Assembly (NCBI GenBank): GCA_963210315.1
Contig: OY723253.1
Location: 1,178,001 to 1,242,000 of the forward strand
DNA length: 64,000 bases
Source: Rhynchopus euleeides
Taxonomy: Eukaryota; Euglenozoa; Diplonemea; Diplonemida; Diplonemidae
Direction of reading: 5' to 3'
A model generated the notes under the pieces. That model worked only from the letters and a program-made list of their open reading frames with translations, ran no database searches and was not told where the DNA came from. Below, piece by piece: positions 55,157 through 64,000 of this stretch (the first letter of the stretch is position 1; every line of letters starts with the position of its first letter). The translations under genes and the position numbers were made by a program.

Positions 55157-57913
55157 ATGCTCGCATTTTTTTGGAGGGGGTTTTGGATATCTGAGCCCAG
55201 CGACCGGTCCCGGACCATGTCCCTTTGTGATTCGTTTGTCGTTAGTCGCCCCCCTTCATGGAGCTTCAGAATTTGTCTCGTTCCGCATCGCTTGAGACTA
55301 CAAGTTGAGTGGTCCATACGGGACCCAGTTTCCGCAAGAATGCTCGGGCGGAATGTAGTCGGCTGGTATTCGAAAGGCGCTGAGTCCGGTACCCCAGTCC
55401 CCATGCTCGAGTCCCCGCATTTTTTTTGCAGTACTCCTCCGTATGTTGCTCACATCACCCCACCCGCTTCAGGTGGTGTCCCTGAGGGGGAAATGCATCG
55501 TTTTCTCAAGAAGCGCGAGCCGTTCACATCTCAGTGTGATGGCGAGACTTCTTCAACGGTGCAGGCCCTCTCGAGTGCCGTCCGTGGTGGGAAGGTGGAC
55601 CAGGATGTGGCCACCTTAGTTGCTAAGGACGTGAGAGGGGCCAAGAGAAAGAGGGAGTCCCAGACTGAATGGTCAGTGGAAGAAAAGCTCAACATCGGGC
55701 AGCGTGTGCTTCGGGATGGGGTGGCCCAGACTGTACGTCAGTGGAATGACGCCTTGAAGCAGCGCCGTACCTTGGCGAAGGCGACCGCAAAGCGCTTCGG
55801 CGATATGGTGAAAAATGAACAGGGCAAGGTGGCGAGTGCCGTCGCTACGGGGATGGAGGCACCTGACTTCACCGCTGCTCTCGCTGGGAAGAAACGTGGC
55901 CGTGCCCGCCTGCTCACTCCCCAGGAGGAGGCTGAGGTCCTCGCTGTTGTGAACAGCGTTCGGCGTGCAGGGGGGGTTGTGAACCCGTTCACGGTTAGTG
56001 CCACAGCTCGGGCCATCCTGAAGCTGTCGGACACCAGTGAGCGGGTTGAGGGGGACACTACGGCGGGGGTGGAATGGGGGCGGAAGTTCATGCTGCGCAA
56101 TGGGTTCTCGTTGCGCGTCGCCACGTCCAGCTTTGTGAAGCCGAGCCCTGAGGTGGAGGCGGCGCAGAAGGAGTTCGTGGAAGAGGTCCGCATCGCCCAG
56201 GAAACCTACGACATCCCCCCAGAACTGGTTGTGAATGCCGACCACACTGGAATCCCGTTCGTTCCCTCGTCAAATCGTACATACGCACCTAAAGGGTCGA
56301 AGAATGTCCACGTTCGTCAGGGGACGCGGGCAAGCGTCACGGGTCTGCTGGCGATTGCTTCCTCCGGGCACCAGCTCCCCCCCCAGGTCATCTACGCGGG
56401 GAAGACGAAGAGGGTGCACGCCGTTCCCACTTCCAAGCACCAAAGGAAGGTGCGGAAGTGGTGCTTCTCCCACACAAAATCTCACTGGGCCAATGAGACG
56501 ACCACCATCGAGTGGGTGGAGAAGATCCTTGTTCCCTACCGGGACAAGATGGTCGAGAAGTTGGGCCTCCCCTCGGATCAAAAGATGATCCTGATCTACG
56601 ACAACTTCACGGGCCAGACCACCCCCAAGGTCCTCGAATTGTTGGAGGCCTCCCTCGTCGTCCCTGTCCTTGTGCCGGCCGGCATGACTGGTGTGCTGCA
56701 GCCTCTGGACCTCACCGTGAACTGCCTAGTGAAGAGGTCCTTGCGGACCCAGTTCGCTGAGTGGTACAACAAGAAGGTGCAGCGCATGGTCCGCCGCCAG
56801 AGGGAGAAGGGAGGAAACGACGATGGTACTGTTGTGGCGTCCAAAATCATTCTGACCGTGAAAAGCGTCCGTCACAGGCACCTGAAGTGGCTGATCCGTG
56901 CTCTCCGGAGTGTGAAGAAGTCCACGATCATTGGTGGTTTCACGAAGGCGGGACTCCTGGGGGAGGGTGGTGTGTCTGTCCTGGAGGGTGGTCTGCAGGT
57001 GCCCGCGGAAGACGAGGAGATGGATGGACCTGAAATCAAGCTCTCCGAGACTGAGAAGGAACCGCTGGGAGAATTTGCCAAGTGTGCCAAGGAGATGGAG
57101 GAATTCCTCCTGACACTCGAGGAGGAAGTGACCAGCGGCAAGCGCCAGGAGGAGGACGAGACCCCAGCTTCCGCCGAGGACGGGGATGATGATGATGATG
57201 ACGAGGATGACAATGATGATGACGATGAGGAGGATGCTGACGATGAGATGATGAATGCTACTTCTCCGCATGGTGATCTTCCCGCCACCCGTGATTGTCC
57301 TCCCCCGGATGCTCTCCAGGAACCCCCACAGGCGCCTCCTGCCCCTCCGAGCCTTCAGCACACCGCGCGCACCGTGGTGTTCCCCGTGAAGAGGCCCGTC
57401 TCCGCTCCATACAGATTGTACGAGAGCGACCTCGAGTACCTCTTCTCTGTCCTGGCCCATCGGAGGCTGACTACGTTCATGGGGGCGTCCCCCTACGACA
57501 CAGCCCCGATTGACAGGAACGCTTCCGCCGCGGCCTACATCATCAACACTCAGCCGAAGTTGAACGCTGGCTACCACTGGGTGTTGTTGGTGAGGCAAGG
57601 CTGCAACTTCCAGTGCATTGACTCCCTCGGGCCGTCTCAGCTGGTGACACCCCTCACTTCGTACATCACTGAGATGTTTCCGTGGTGCACCTTCCTCCCG
57701 ACACTGCACATGGGCGTGCAGAGCGACGACTGGAGATGCGGCTTCTTCTGCTTGTGGTGGGCTGTCAACCTCTGCAGCAAGGTCGGCAGCACTGACGGCT
57801 TCCCGTCCCGGGACTTTTACGCATCCCCCCCTCCGACCTTCGAGGCAAAAGCGCTTGACATTCTGAACATGCGCATTTCAGCTCTGGAGTACATGCACCA
57901 CCACAGCACATAG
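55157..57913 (+). CDS. pogo-type DDD transposase fused to C48/Ulp1-like protease
   Basis: 918 aa from the ATG at 55157; a later ATG at 55493 (MHRFLKKREPF) is an alternative start. HTH-type DNA-binding regions lie at about 172-235 (EWSVEEKLNIGQRVLRDGV) and a CENP-B/Tc5-like second HTH at about 255-325. The DDE_1 core has D362 (NADHTG), D482 (LIYDNFTGQ) and D518 (LQPLDLT), i.e. DD35D, as in pogo. Next comes an acidic linker (about 670-700, Asp-run). The C-terminal domain (about 755-900) has YHWVLLV (H about 806), CIDSLG (D about 822), MGVQSDDW (Q about 855) and WRCGFFCLWW (C about 861), the H-D-Q-C order of Ulp1/SENP-like C48 cysteine proteases. The fusion is read through in one frame without stops. 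Confidence 0.9.
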   Translation: MLAFFWRGFWISEPSDRSRTMSLCDSFVVSRPPSWSFRICLVPHRLRLQVEWSIRDPVSARMLGRNVVGWYSKGAESGTPVPMLESPHFFCSTPPYVAHITPPASGGVPEGEMHRFLKKREPFTSQCDGETSSTVQALSSAVRGGKVDQDVATLVAKDVRGAKRKRESQTEWSVEEKLNIGQRVLRDGVAQTVRQWNDALKQRRTLAKATAKRFGDMVKNEQGKVASAVATGMEAPDFTAALAGKKRGRARLLTPQEEAEVLAVVNSVRRAGGVVNPFTVSATARAILKLSDTSERVEGDTTAGVEWGRKFMLRNGFSLRVATSSFVKPSPEVEAAQKEFVEEVRIAQETYDIPPELVVNADHTGIPFVPSSNRTYAPKGSKNVHVRQGTRASVTGLLAIASSGHQLPPQVIYAGKTKRVHAVPTSKHQRKVRKWCFSHTKSHWANETTTIEWVEKILVPYRDKMVEKLGLPSDQKMILIYDNFTGQTTPKVLELLEASLVVPVLVPAGMTGVLQPLDLTVNCLVKRSLRTQFAEWYNKKVQRMVRRQREKGGNDDGTVVASKIILTVKSVRHRHLKWLIRALRSVKKSTIIGGFTKAGLLGEGGVSVLEGGLQVPAEDEEMDGPEIKLSETEKEPLGEFAKCAKEMEEFLLTLEEEVTSGKRQEEDETPASAEDGDDDDDDEDDNDDDDEEDADDEMMNATSPHGDLPATRDCPPPDALQEPPQAPPAPPSLQHTARTVVFPVKRPVSAPYRLYESDLEYLFSVLAHRRLTTFMGASPYDTAPIDRNASAAAYIINTQPKLNAGYHWVLLVRQGCNFQCIDSLGPSQLVTPLTSYITEMFPWCTFLPTLHMGVQSDDWRCGFFCLWWAVNLCSKVGSTDGFPSRDFYASPPPTFEAKALDILNMRISALEYMHHHST

Positions 57914-58391
57914 GACTCGCATGCCCTTCCATGAGTCAGATCTCCCGAAAGTGGTACTTCCCTGTACATGTTTTAGATACTGTGTGTTCACTCCGACCCG
58001 CCTTTTGTTGTACAGAATTCCTTCGAACATTCTTGTTGGTGGTCCGTCCATCCTTGTCCTTTCTGGGTGCCACCCATTCCTCGCAAGGAGCAGGATAGGT
58101 GCAGGAACGTTTTGTGTGTTGATGTCCGGGAACTCCCGCGACTGGAAGGCTCTTTTTTGCTGTTGTCATGTTTAGATTTTTCTGTCTTTTTCAGGCTCAG
58201 TCACCATGCTGGGGATATATTTCTGTGGGTCTCTCTCCGTCTGGGTGCACATGAAGGTGGGTGGGGGGGGTGGGGTGATGAGTTCTGAACCGATATTCGG
58301 CATGTGCATTGCCGTGACAGTCCCCGATGGGGTCCGTATGTCAGCCACCATCCCGTCTGCACCAAGTCCCCAGCCCCCCTGCAGAAGTGCC

Positions 58392-58469
58392 TGTAAATAT
58401 TATGGAACGTAAATATTATGGAACGGACCGGGCAAAAATGGGCCCGTTCCATAATATTTACGTATACGG
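58392..58469 (-). repeat. Right terminal inverted repeat of the pogo-like element
   Basis: Two direct copies of GTAAATATTATGGAAC, a GGACCGGGCAAAAATGGGCC spacer, then one inverted copy ending CGTATACGG. It differs from the left end by one fewer repeat copy and a different spacer. Confidence 0.9.
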
Positions 58470-58471
58470 TA

Positions 58472-61400
58472 TTTAGAATTGGCCAAAACCTGGAAATGGG
58501 CACTATTTAACCGGATGGCTGCCGGATGCCCTTTGTTGTTTTGGTGCACGGAGGAGATTGGGGGCAGTGTTTACTAGCACCGTGTGACAGGGGCTGTGTT
58601 CCTGATTGCATTGAGTGGTGCAAGTGTCATTTTCTCGCTTGTGCGCGTGTTATATCCATCGGGCGTAATACTGTGACGTATGATATTGTTGAAGAACATT
58701 GACATTCGGCAAAGGTGGATGCCCCAGATCCGATGCGCAAGATGTGCCTGCGTGATGTGTGAGCTGCTGCCCCGTCATACACACAGCCCAAGTTGCACGC
58801 ATGCCTGCAAGGTGGGAACTGGACTTTGCATTGCTGCTGGTGTACAGCGCAACCCCTCCAGCCACAGCAAGGAGGCACGCCGGGGGGGATGCATGATTCA
58901 CAACAGGGCTCTTTGCTCTTTGTGGTTCGGGACACTGGGTGTGTAATATGCAGGGTGTTCGTTAGGAAGAGGTGGTTCACCCCCTATACTCTAGCAGTGT
59001 GTCGGTGTTTTGGAGCACAGTTACCCCTTCTGCAGTGCAACACATAATCCGAATCCGTGTGGCAACAACTATTTCACAAAACTAAGGGGTGATATTTTTT
59101 TTGCTTTCGACGACCACTAGCCTCGACGAGACGATAAGGCAGTGACCCACACACTGACACCCGAAGGGGCAATGTTGACAGAGTACCCCATTTGCCTTCT
59201 TTGTGCTTCTGTGCGCAAAAAAAAGGGGACACAACCAGCTTTGGCAAGCGCAACGTCGCCAATACGTGTCGCACAACCGGGCGGCCAGTTCTGCTTATTT
59301 CGTTTGGCTGGGGCTGTTTGAGGCTGTTTCGGGGGGGAGGGAATATGCTGGCTGAGTTGGAAACGGGGCGGGGGGTGGGGGTGTTTAGGGTGTTTGGGGT
59401 GTTCATTCTTTTGATTTTTGGGGTGGGGGGGTGGGGTGCGGGACAATTGCATCCATAACAAGAAAACTCTTTATTTTCGCAATTTCTAATGTCTAAACCG
59501 GAAGGGGCGGGGCGGGCGGGCCACCTTCCCCCTTGGGGGCCCCCCCATCCTACTGTGGTTGCTGTGTGTTGCCGCCCCTGCAATATGCGGCACGACTATG
59601 AGAGACAAGCCGCAGATTCATGGTGTGTACCTTCACTGCTTTGACGAACACAAGCCTGGCAAGCAAGAGACCCAGGCCAGCCAGATGAAATACACGCTAT
59701 CAAATTCTGCCACCAAACTGCCAGACCTGCCGTACCAAACACCGCTGACAGTGCCGGGACTGCCCCTGCAACTCTGCGACAGAGAATGAGAACACAAAGC
59801 CACACCTCACACCTCGCAGATGAGGTCGCCCCTCTGTGGATGTGCATAACGCCGACAGCAGGAAACAGAACATTCACTGTGATTTACGTTTGTGGGTCAG
59901 GGTGGGGGGAGGGTGGGGGTAAAGAGTATGTATGTGGGTGTGCGGTGACCACGTTTTTCATGGGGGGGGGGGGGATATTTGCCCACTCTGTGTGTGCGGT
60001 GGGTGCGGGATGCGTTGCCAGAATGCCCGGTGTTTCACTGCCCCCCCCCCCTGCCGCGAGAGAGCAGGGGTTGCTACGTTTGCGCCCCCCCCCCCCCTCC
60101 CTCACCCATTAACATCATTGCTTTGGTTGGCTGCAGCCGACTCCCTGATCACCCCCCAGGGGAGGGGGGCAAACATCGGAATGACTTGCCAGCGAAGCAG
60201 CTGCTCTCATGCCGAGAGCAGTTTGACAAAGTTCCTTCCACATCACAGGCCTCCTTGAGGAGACCAACGGATGCTCTGGGTGATCACCAAAGGGGGAAGG
60301 GGGTTTCCGGGATTTCGTGGGACACTCAACCAGACCACCCCACACAGATCCTATGTAACAGCGGCCTGCAAATGCAAGCTCGCCTCGCATGGGGTTTCAG
60401 TTGAGTTAGTATGGCATCTCCTCTGATCTCCCCGCCCGCCGTCTCAACCCCTGCTCCTCCATCTCCCGCTGTGCTCCTTGAGACTGCCCTATGGGGGTCT
60501 TCGCTGGCCGTATTTCTTCGTCAGTTTTTCAGCCAATTCAACAGGAAATGCACCAAAACGCACTGACGACTGCCCCATAGCGAAGACCCCCTACGGAGAG
60601 CAGTGAAAAGGGGGTACAACCGTTGGCCCTCCTTCCCACACAACAGAATGATCAGCAGAGATTTTGGAACAAAAAAAATACAGGTCACCGCATCGCACTT
60701 CAACGCCGGGCATATCACTCCGACACACGCCTGCTCCCTCACCCCTCCCCCACAGTGCATGCAGTGCCACTCTAATGTTAACGATAATTGTGACTGAAGT
60801 CTCGCATAATATTGGATGGGGGGGGGGTGGGCTGGATGGATAGAGGGAGATAATAAACCGAGAGAAGCAACGGCAGTTGGTGGTGGGGGTTTAAAGCAGA
60901 GAGTGACTGAGGGGGGGGGGGGCAGGCGCTGCAGAGCCTCGCTCGCCCCCCCCCCCTCCCCCCTCCCTCATACCACTACCACCACCCCTAACCAACCCAC
61001 AAATCAGGGAAGCATAGGAATCGGGAAACGGGTCGGGCGAGGGCAGGCACAGCCCAGGTTGACATCGCACCTTGGAGGTCGCACCGTTAGTTCGCACGGA
61101 GGGGTGTGGGGTGTGTGGTGTAGGGGCGTGGCGGTGCAGTGACAGGCCTGTGACATGTCAAATCAGTCGGGGCGGGCACCGTCGAGGGAATTTTCCGGAT
61201 TGAGCGGGAGGAAGCCAGTTAGCCAGAAAGGGGGGGCGGGGGGGCGGGGTGGTGGAGGTGAACCCTCTGCAGGCCGAGCCACCAGGAAGAGCCTCTCCGG
61301 ATTCTGCACTGTGGCTGTGTGACGTATACTTCAGCCGGGGGGGATGGGTTTTAAGCAGGTTGGGGGGGGGGGGGGGGGGGGCAGCGGTCTCGCTGGGTTC

Positions 61401-61640
61401 GGCCTCCAAACTTTATTAGGTATGGCAGCTGCCACACCACATGGTTCTGGGAAAAAAAGGGGAGGGTGCGCCCTCCGCGCCACCCTTTCCTCGAGATGCA
61501 CAGTCGCATAGGTGCAACCGTGCAAGAGTGTCACATGCCACAGGGGTACGGTAGTGAACAGTGAACCGGGTGAGTCGGGCCGCGTTTGAGTGTGGCCGGG
61601 ACACCATCGATGTGACAAAATGTCGCGCAAGGACATGTCA
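58472..61640. other. Gene-free region
   Basis: About 3.2 kb with G/C homopolymers (59960-59974, 60042-60052, 60088-60100, 60910-60921, 61362-61382). An inverted pair GGGGGTCTTCGCT / AGCGAAGACCCCC lies around 60495 and 60580. No open frame has a recognisable domain. Confidence 0.5.
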
Positions 61641-61641
61641 C

Positions 61642-61698
61642 AGGGGGTCTGGGGGGCGGAGCCCCCCAGCCGCCGCGGGCCACGGTAGTGAACAGCTC
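61642..61698 (+). repeat. Dispersed hairpin repeat, copy 3
   Basis: CTGGGGGGC-GGA-GCCCCCCAG (61649-61669) followed by CCGCCGCGGGCCACGGTAGT, matching the copies at 24443 and 24617. Confidence 0.8.
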
Positions 61699-62231
61699 TT
61701 GTGGGCGGAAGGGCTTTTTGGAAGGGCAACTTTTTTTCTAGGCTTCGACTCACGAAACCTTGAAAATCCTAGAAAAAAGGTGTGGCGGAAGTTAGAAAAA
61801 AAGGTTGCTCCTCCCAAATCTGGGATTGGGCACCCACGTTAGTGACACCCCTGAAATTGGGCAGTGAAAATACCCCCCCAAAATAATCCAGGTATGGCAG
61901 CAGGTATGGCGCTGCCAAACCAAGAAAAATCCAGAATTTTATTAGGTATGGCCGATGCCATACCAGCCAGACCTGGCACGAGACCACTGGGGGGGGGGGT
62001 AACGAAGTAAGAAAGGTAAGGCACAGAGGGGGGGAAAGAGCGGCCCCCCCCCCTTCACTCGATAGGCTGGGCGGGGGGTTTGGGTGTGTTTGATGAAGCC
62101 GAAGAAAGGCAAGAGCTTGCTCTGTCGGTCTGCCTGGTGCTGCTTGTGTGCTGGGTGGGCCTTTTGTTCTTTTTTGAAATTGTTTTTTGGCAACGTGCTC
62201 TACACTTCCCAGTGTTTTTTCCATGCCGGAC

Positions 62232-62254
62232 GGGGGGGTACAAAGTACCCCCCC
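62232..62254. repeat. Perfect hairpin, 10-bp arms, 3-nt loop
   Basis: GGGGGGGTAC-AAA-GTACCCCCCC. It shares its arm sequence with the ends of the adjacent element at 62285-63058. Confidence 0.85.
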
Positions 62255-62284
62255 GGCGGGGCCAGACCCCAAATGTACCCCCCC

Positions 62285-63058
62285 GGGGGGGTACATTTTT
62301 TTAAACTTGTTCTGTACTGAGTAAGGGGCACTTTTTGGCACGTAGGCCGCCGAAAAAATATACTATGGCTTCGGGGAGCCCAGCTCTTTCAAATAACGAC
62401 ACTTTCTGGCGGAAAAGGTGTGGGTGGTGGGCCCGGGTGTGGGTCGGGAGGGTGGCCGACTACATCCAGCCTGAGGGTCCCTGTCTGAAGGGGACCCTTC
62501 TTTACCCCGTCCACCTGGCTGTATCAGATGGCCGAGCCGTTCAGTGCAAGACTCATCTACACTACAATGCCACACACGTGGGCAGAGAGTGAATGCAGGG
62601 ACAGGTGTGCATGCACGGGCCGGATCTCAGAAGCACTGTTGCACAAGCACCTCCAGACATCAGCTACCCGAAGTGCCATGACTTCAAGGACCGCAGGGAG
62701 TACGACGGGAGGGGTGTGGGGCTAGCGCCAGCCACTTTTCTTCGGCAATTGCTGACCCCTTCGTGCCCAGTAAGACACAACCAAGCCAGCAACGTGACGT
62801 TCACCTGTGACGACCAACCCCTCCAACTGACCTCGACCGGTATCGTGCCATCAGTTCGTTGAGACGGTCCCAAATCTGACCGCTGTATCAACATACAAAG
62901 CCCATGGGAAGACGTCTCATTGCGGTTTTCGGTGCCGGGGACGGGATAACTGTCACAGAGCTGGCACAGAAAGCCGCACAACGTCAGATTACTGCCAGAA
63001 TACTGCAAATGAAGCCCTTTTCCGGACACACCATACACCTTAAAAAATGTACCCCCCC
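62285..63058. mobile_element. Small TIR element, non-autonomous
   Basis: The left end GGGGGGGTACATTTTTTTAA (62285) is mirrored by the complement of 63040-63058 (GGGGGGGTACATTTTTTA). The base before it belongs to a perfect 28-bp palindrome (62271-62298), as if two element ends abut head to head. No clear target duplication. Interior frames (62363-62862) have no recognised domain. Confidence 0.5.
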
Positions 63059-63833
63059 GAATCCCGATTTCCGGAATCCTGGAAAAAACACTGACTTCCC
63101 TCCAAAAAAAAAGGTCGGTGCACAGGTTTTCTTTTACGCTTTGCTGTCTACTCTCCGCGGTCTACGGTGCGCTCCACATTTCTGGGGCAGGAGGCTTTGC
63201 GCCCATTGTATCTTGGGTTCATCAAGAGCTTCAATAATCAGAAGGGCACGCCAATGCTGCGAGGCATGCAGTTCACACTGTTGATATTTCTAGGTCAGCA
63301 CCACCCCCTCACATCGTACATTCCCTTTGGTTGATAGCTTGCTGGATCCAACGGCAGGCTTGCATGGCAGAGCATTCGCCTGCGCATTTGTGGCTCACGC
63401 AGTTCAGACGGAAATGAAAGGATGAAAATAACGCAGATAGCCTCAAAACTGACCGGCAATGAAAGAGATAAGAAGGACGGAAACACCGCACGCAGGCTGT
63501 CAAGGAATGAATGGCAAAAAAACCACCCCACCTCAACAGAGAGTAGTCGCGGTCTTGAAGGGAATAGGTGGCTGTTGTGGCAGCCATGGAACAACACACA
63601 TGCACAGGAGAGACAGGAAGCCATGTCTTCTGATGCCGTGCCTACGAAATGTCATGGCGGAGTGGGTGTGTTGGGCTAATTCCAACAAGAGTCTGGGGGG
63701 TGGGGAGGGAGTGAGGAGGAATGTCAAACACACAAACCGGAGAGAAAACGTATTTCCGGTCGACGTAGTCACAACACCTCATCCAAAAAAAGAAGAGGAA
63801 ACTTCATATTTGCCAGAAATTTCTTGGAAAATT

Positions 63834-64000
63834 CATATGTTGACAGGAACTTTTGGGTTTAACCATATGTTGACAAAAACTTTTGGATCTAACCATATGT
63901 TGACAAGAAGTTATGAATTTAACCATATTTTGACAGGAACTTCTGATTTTAACCATATGTTGACAAAAAGTTCTGGGCTTAATCATATGTTGACAAAAAC
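63834..64000. repeat. 30-bp tandem array reaching the window edge
   Basis: Six copies, each containing CATATGTTGACA(A/G)(A/G)A(A/G), at 63834, 63864, 63894, 63924, 63954 and 63984, continuing past the right edge. On the minus strand all copies read in one frame as a ten-residue repeat of the type MVKxxxxCQH, ending at a stop at 63804. This could be the C-terminus of a repeat protein or chance, since 30 is a multiple of three. Confidence 0.8.

Larger units (their letters stand above)
54890..58469 (+). mobile_element. pogo/Tc1-like DNA transposon with protease fusion
   Basis: The termini are inverted CCGTATACGTAAATATTATG at 54890 and its complement ending at 58469, each flanked by TA (54888-54889, 58470-58471). 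The inverted similarity continues inward through tandem and inverted copies of CGTAAATATTATGGAA to about 54976 and 58392. One open gene (55157-57913) occupies the interior. TA duplication plus a DDD transposase places it in the pogo branch of the Tc1/mariner superfamily. Length 3.58 kb; ends and frame intact, so it may be recent or active. Confidence 0.9.

Overview
This window looks like nuclear DNA of a euglenozoan protist, most plausibly a diplonemid or a relative of the kinetoplastids. Three things point there. The beta-tubulin carries a euglenozoan residue pattern and ends in tyrosine. The histone H4 variant is closest in recalled pattern to kinetoplastid H4. All twelve confidently called host genes lie on the minus strand, as in a euglenozoan polycistronic gene cluster. 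Several start codons sit 4-25 nt downstream of a pyrimidine tract plus AG, which fits spliced-leader trans-splicing. Cis introns are rare; two are inferred here, both phase 0 with AAG|GTATG donors. The species is not known from the sequence itself.

Layout. 1-3413 is the C-terminally cut part of a large coiled-coil protein whose frame runs off the left edge. 4381-11514 holds a one-TM small protein, a two-exon coiled-coil protein, an OB-fold plus FtsJ-type RNA 2'-O-methyltransferase, and a UPF0739-like protein. 12074-17132 holds two adjacent inverted-repeat DNA elements, one with a TA duplication and one with CATGTG. 18531-23741 is a 1736-aa membrane protein: five TM segments, PAS, degenerate histidine kinase, degenerate receiver, and an intact Ser/Thr kinase. 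25520-26860 is beta-tubulin and 29082-29396 a divergent histone H4. 29.4-38.9 kb is gene-poor and repeat-rich. 36.6-43.5 kb is a tandem segmental duplication carrying two copies of a small basic gene, followed by a DUF4116-type repeat protein. 47034-48572 is a PKA-regulatory-subunit homologue.

The right third is dominated by transposons on the plus strand: an apparently complete hAT element (49615-53346, 966-aa transposase, 8-bp duplication) and an apparently complete pogo/Tc1-like element (54890-58469, TA duplication). The pogo-type transposase is fused to a C-terminal Ulp1/C48-type cysteine protease. From 58.5 kb to the right edge there are only repeats, a small TIR element and a 30-bp tandem array reaching the window end.

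The host genes cover signalling (receptor-like kinase, PKA-R), chromatin (H4), cytoskeleton (tubulin, coiled coils) and RNA modification. They look like an unrelated mix, as expected of a polycistronic unit. The strongest candidates for undescribed biology are the receptor kinase with a dead phosphorelay, the transposase-protease fusion, the PKA-R lacking both cyclic-nucleotide arginines, and the H4 variant.
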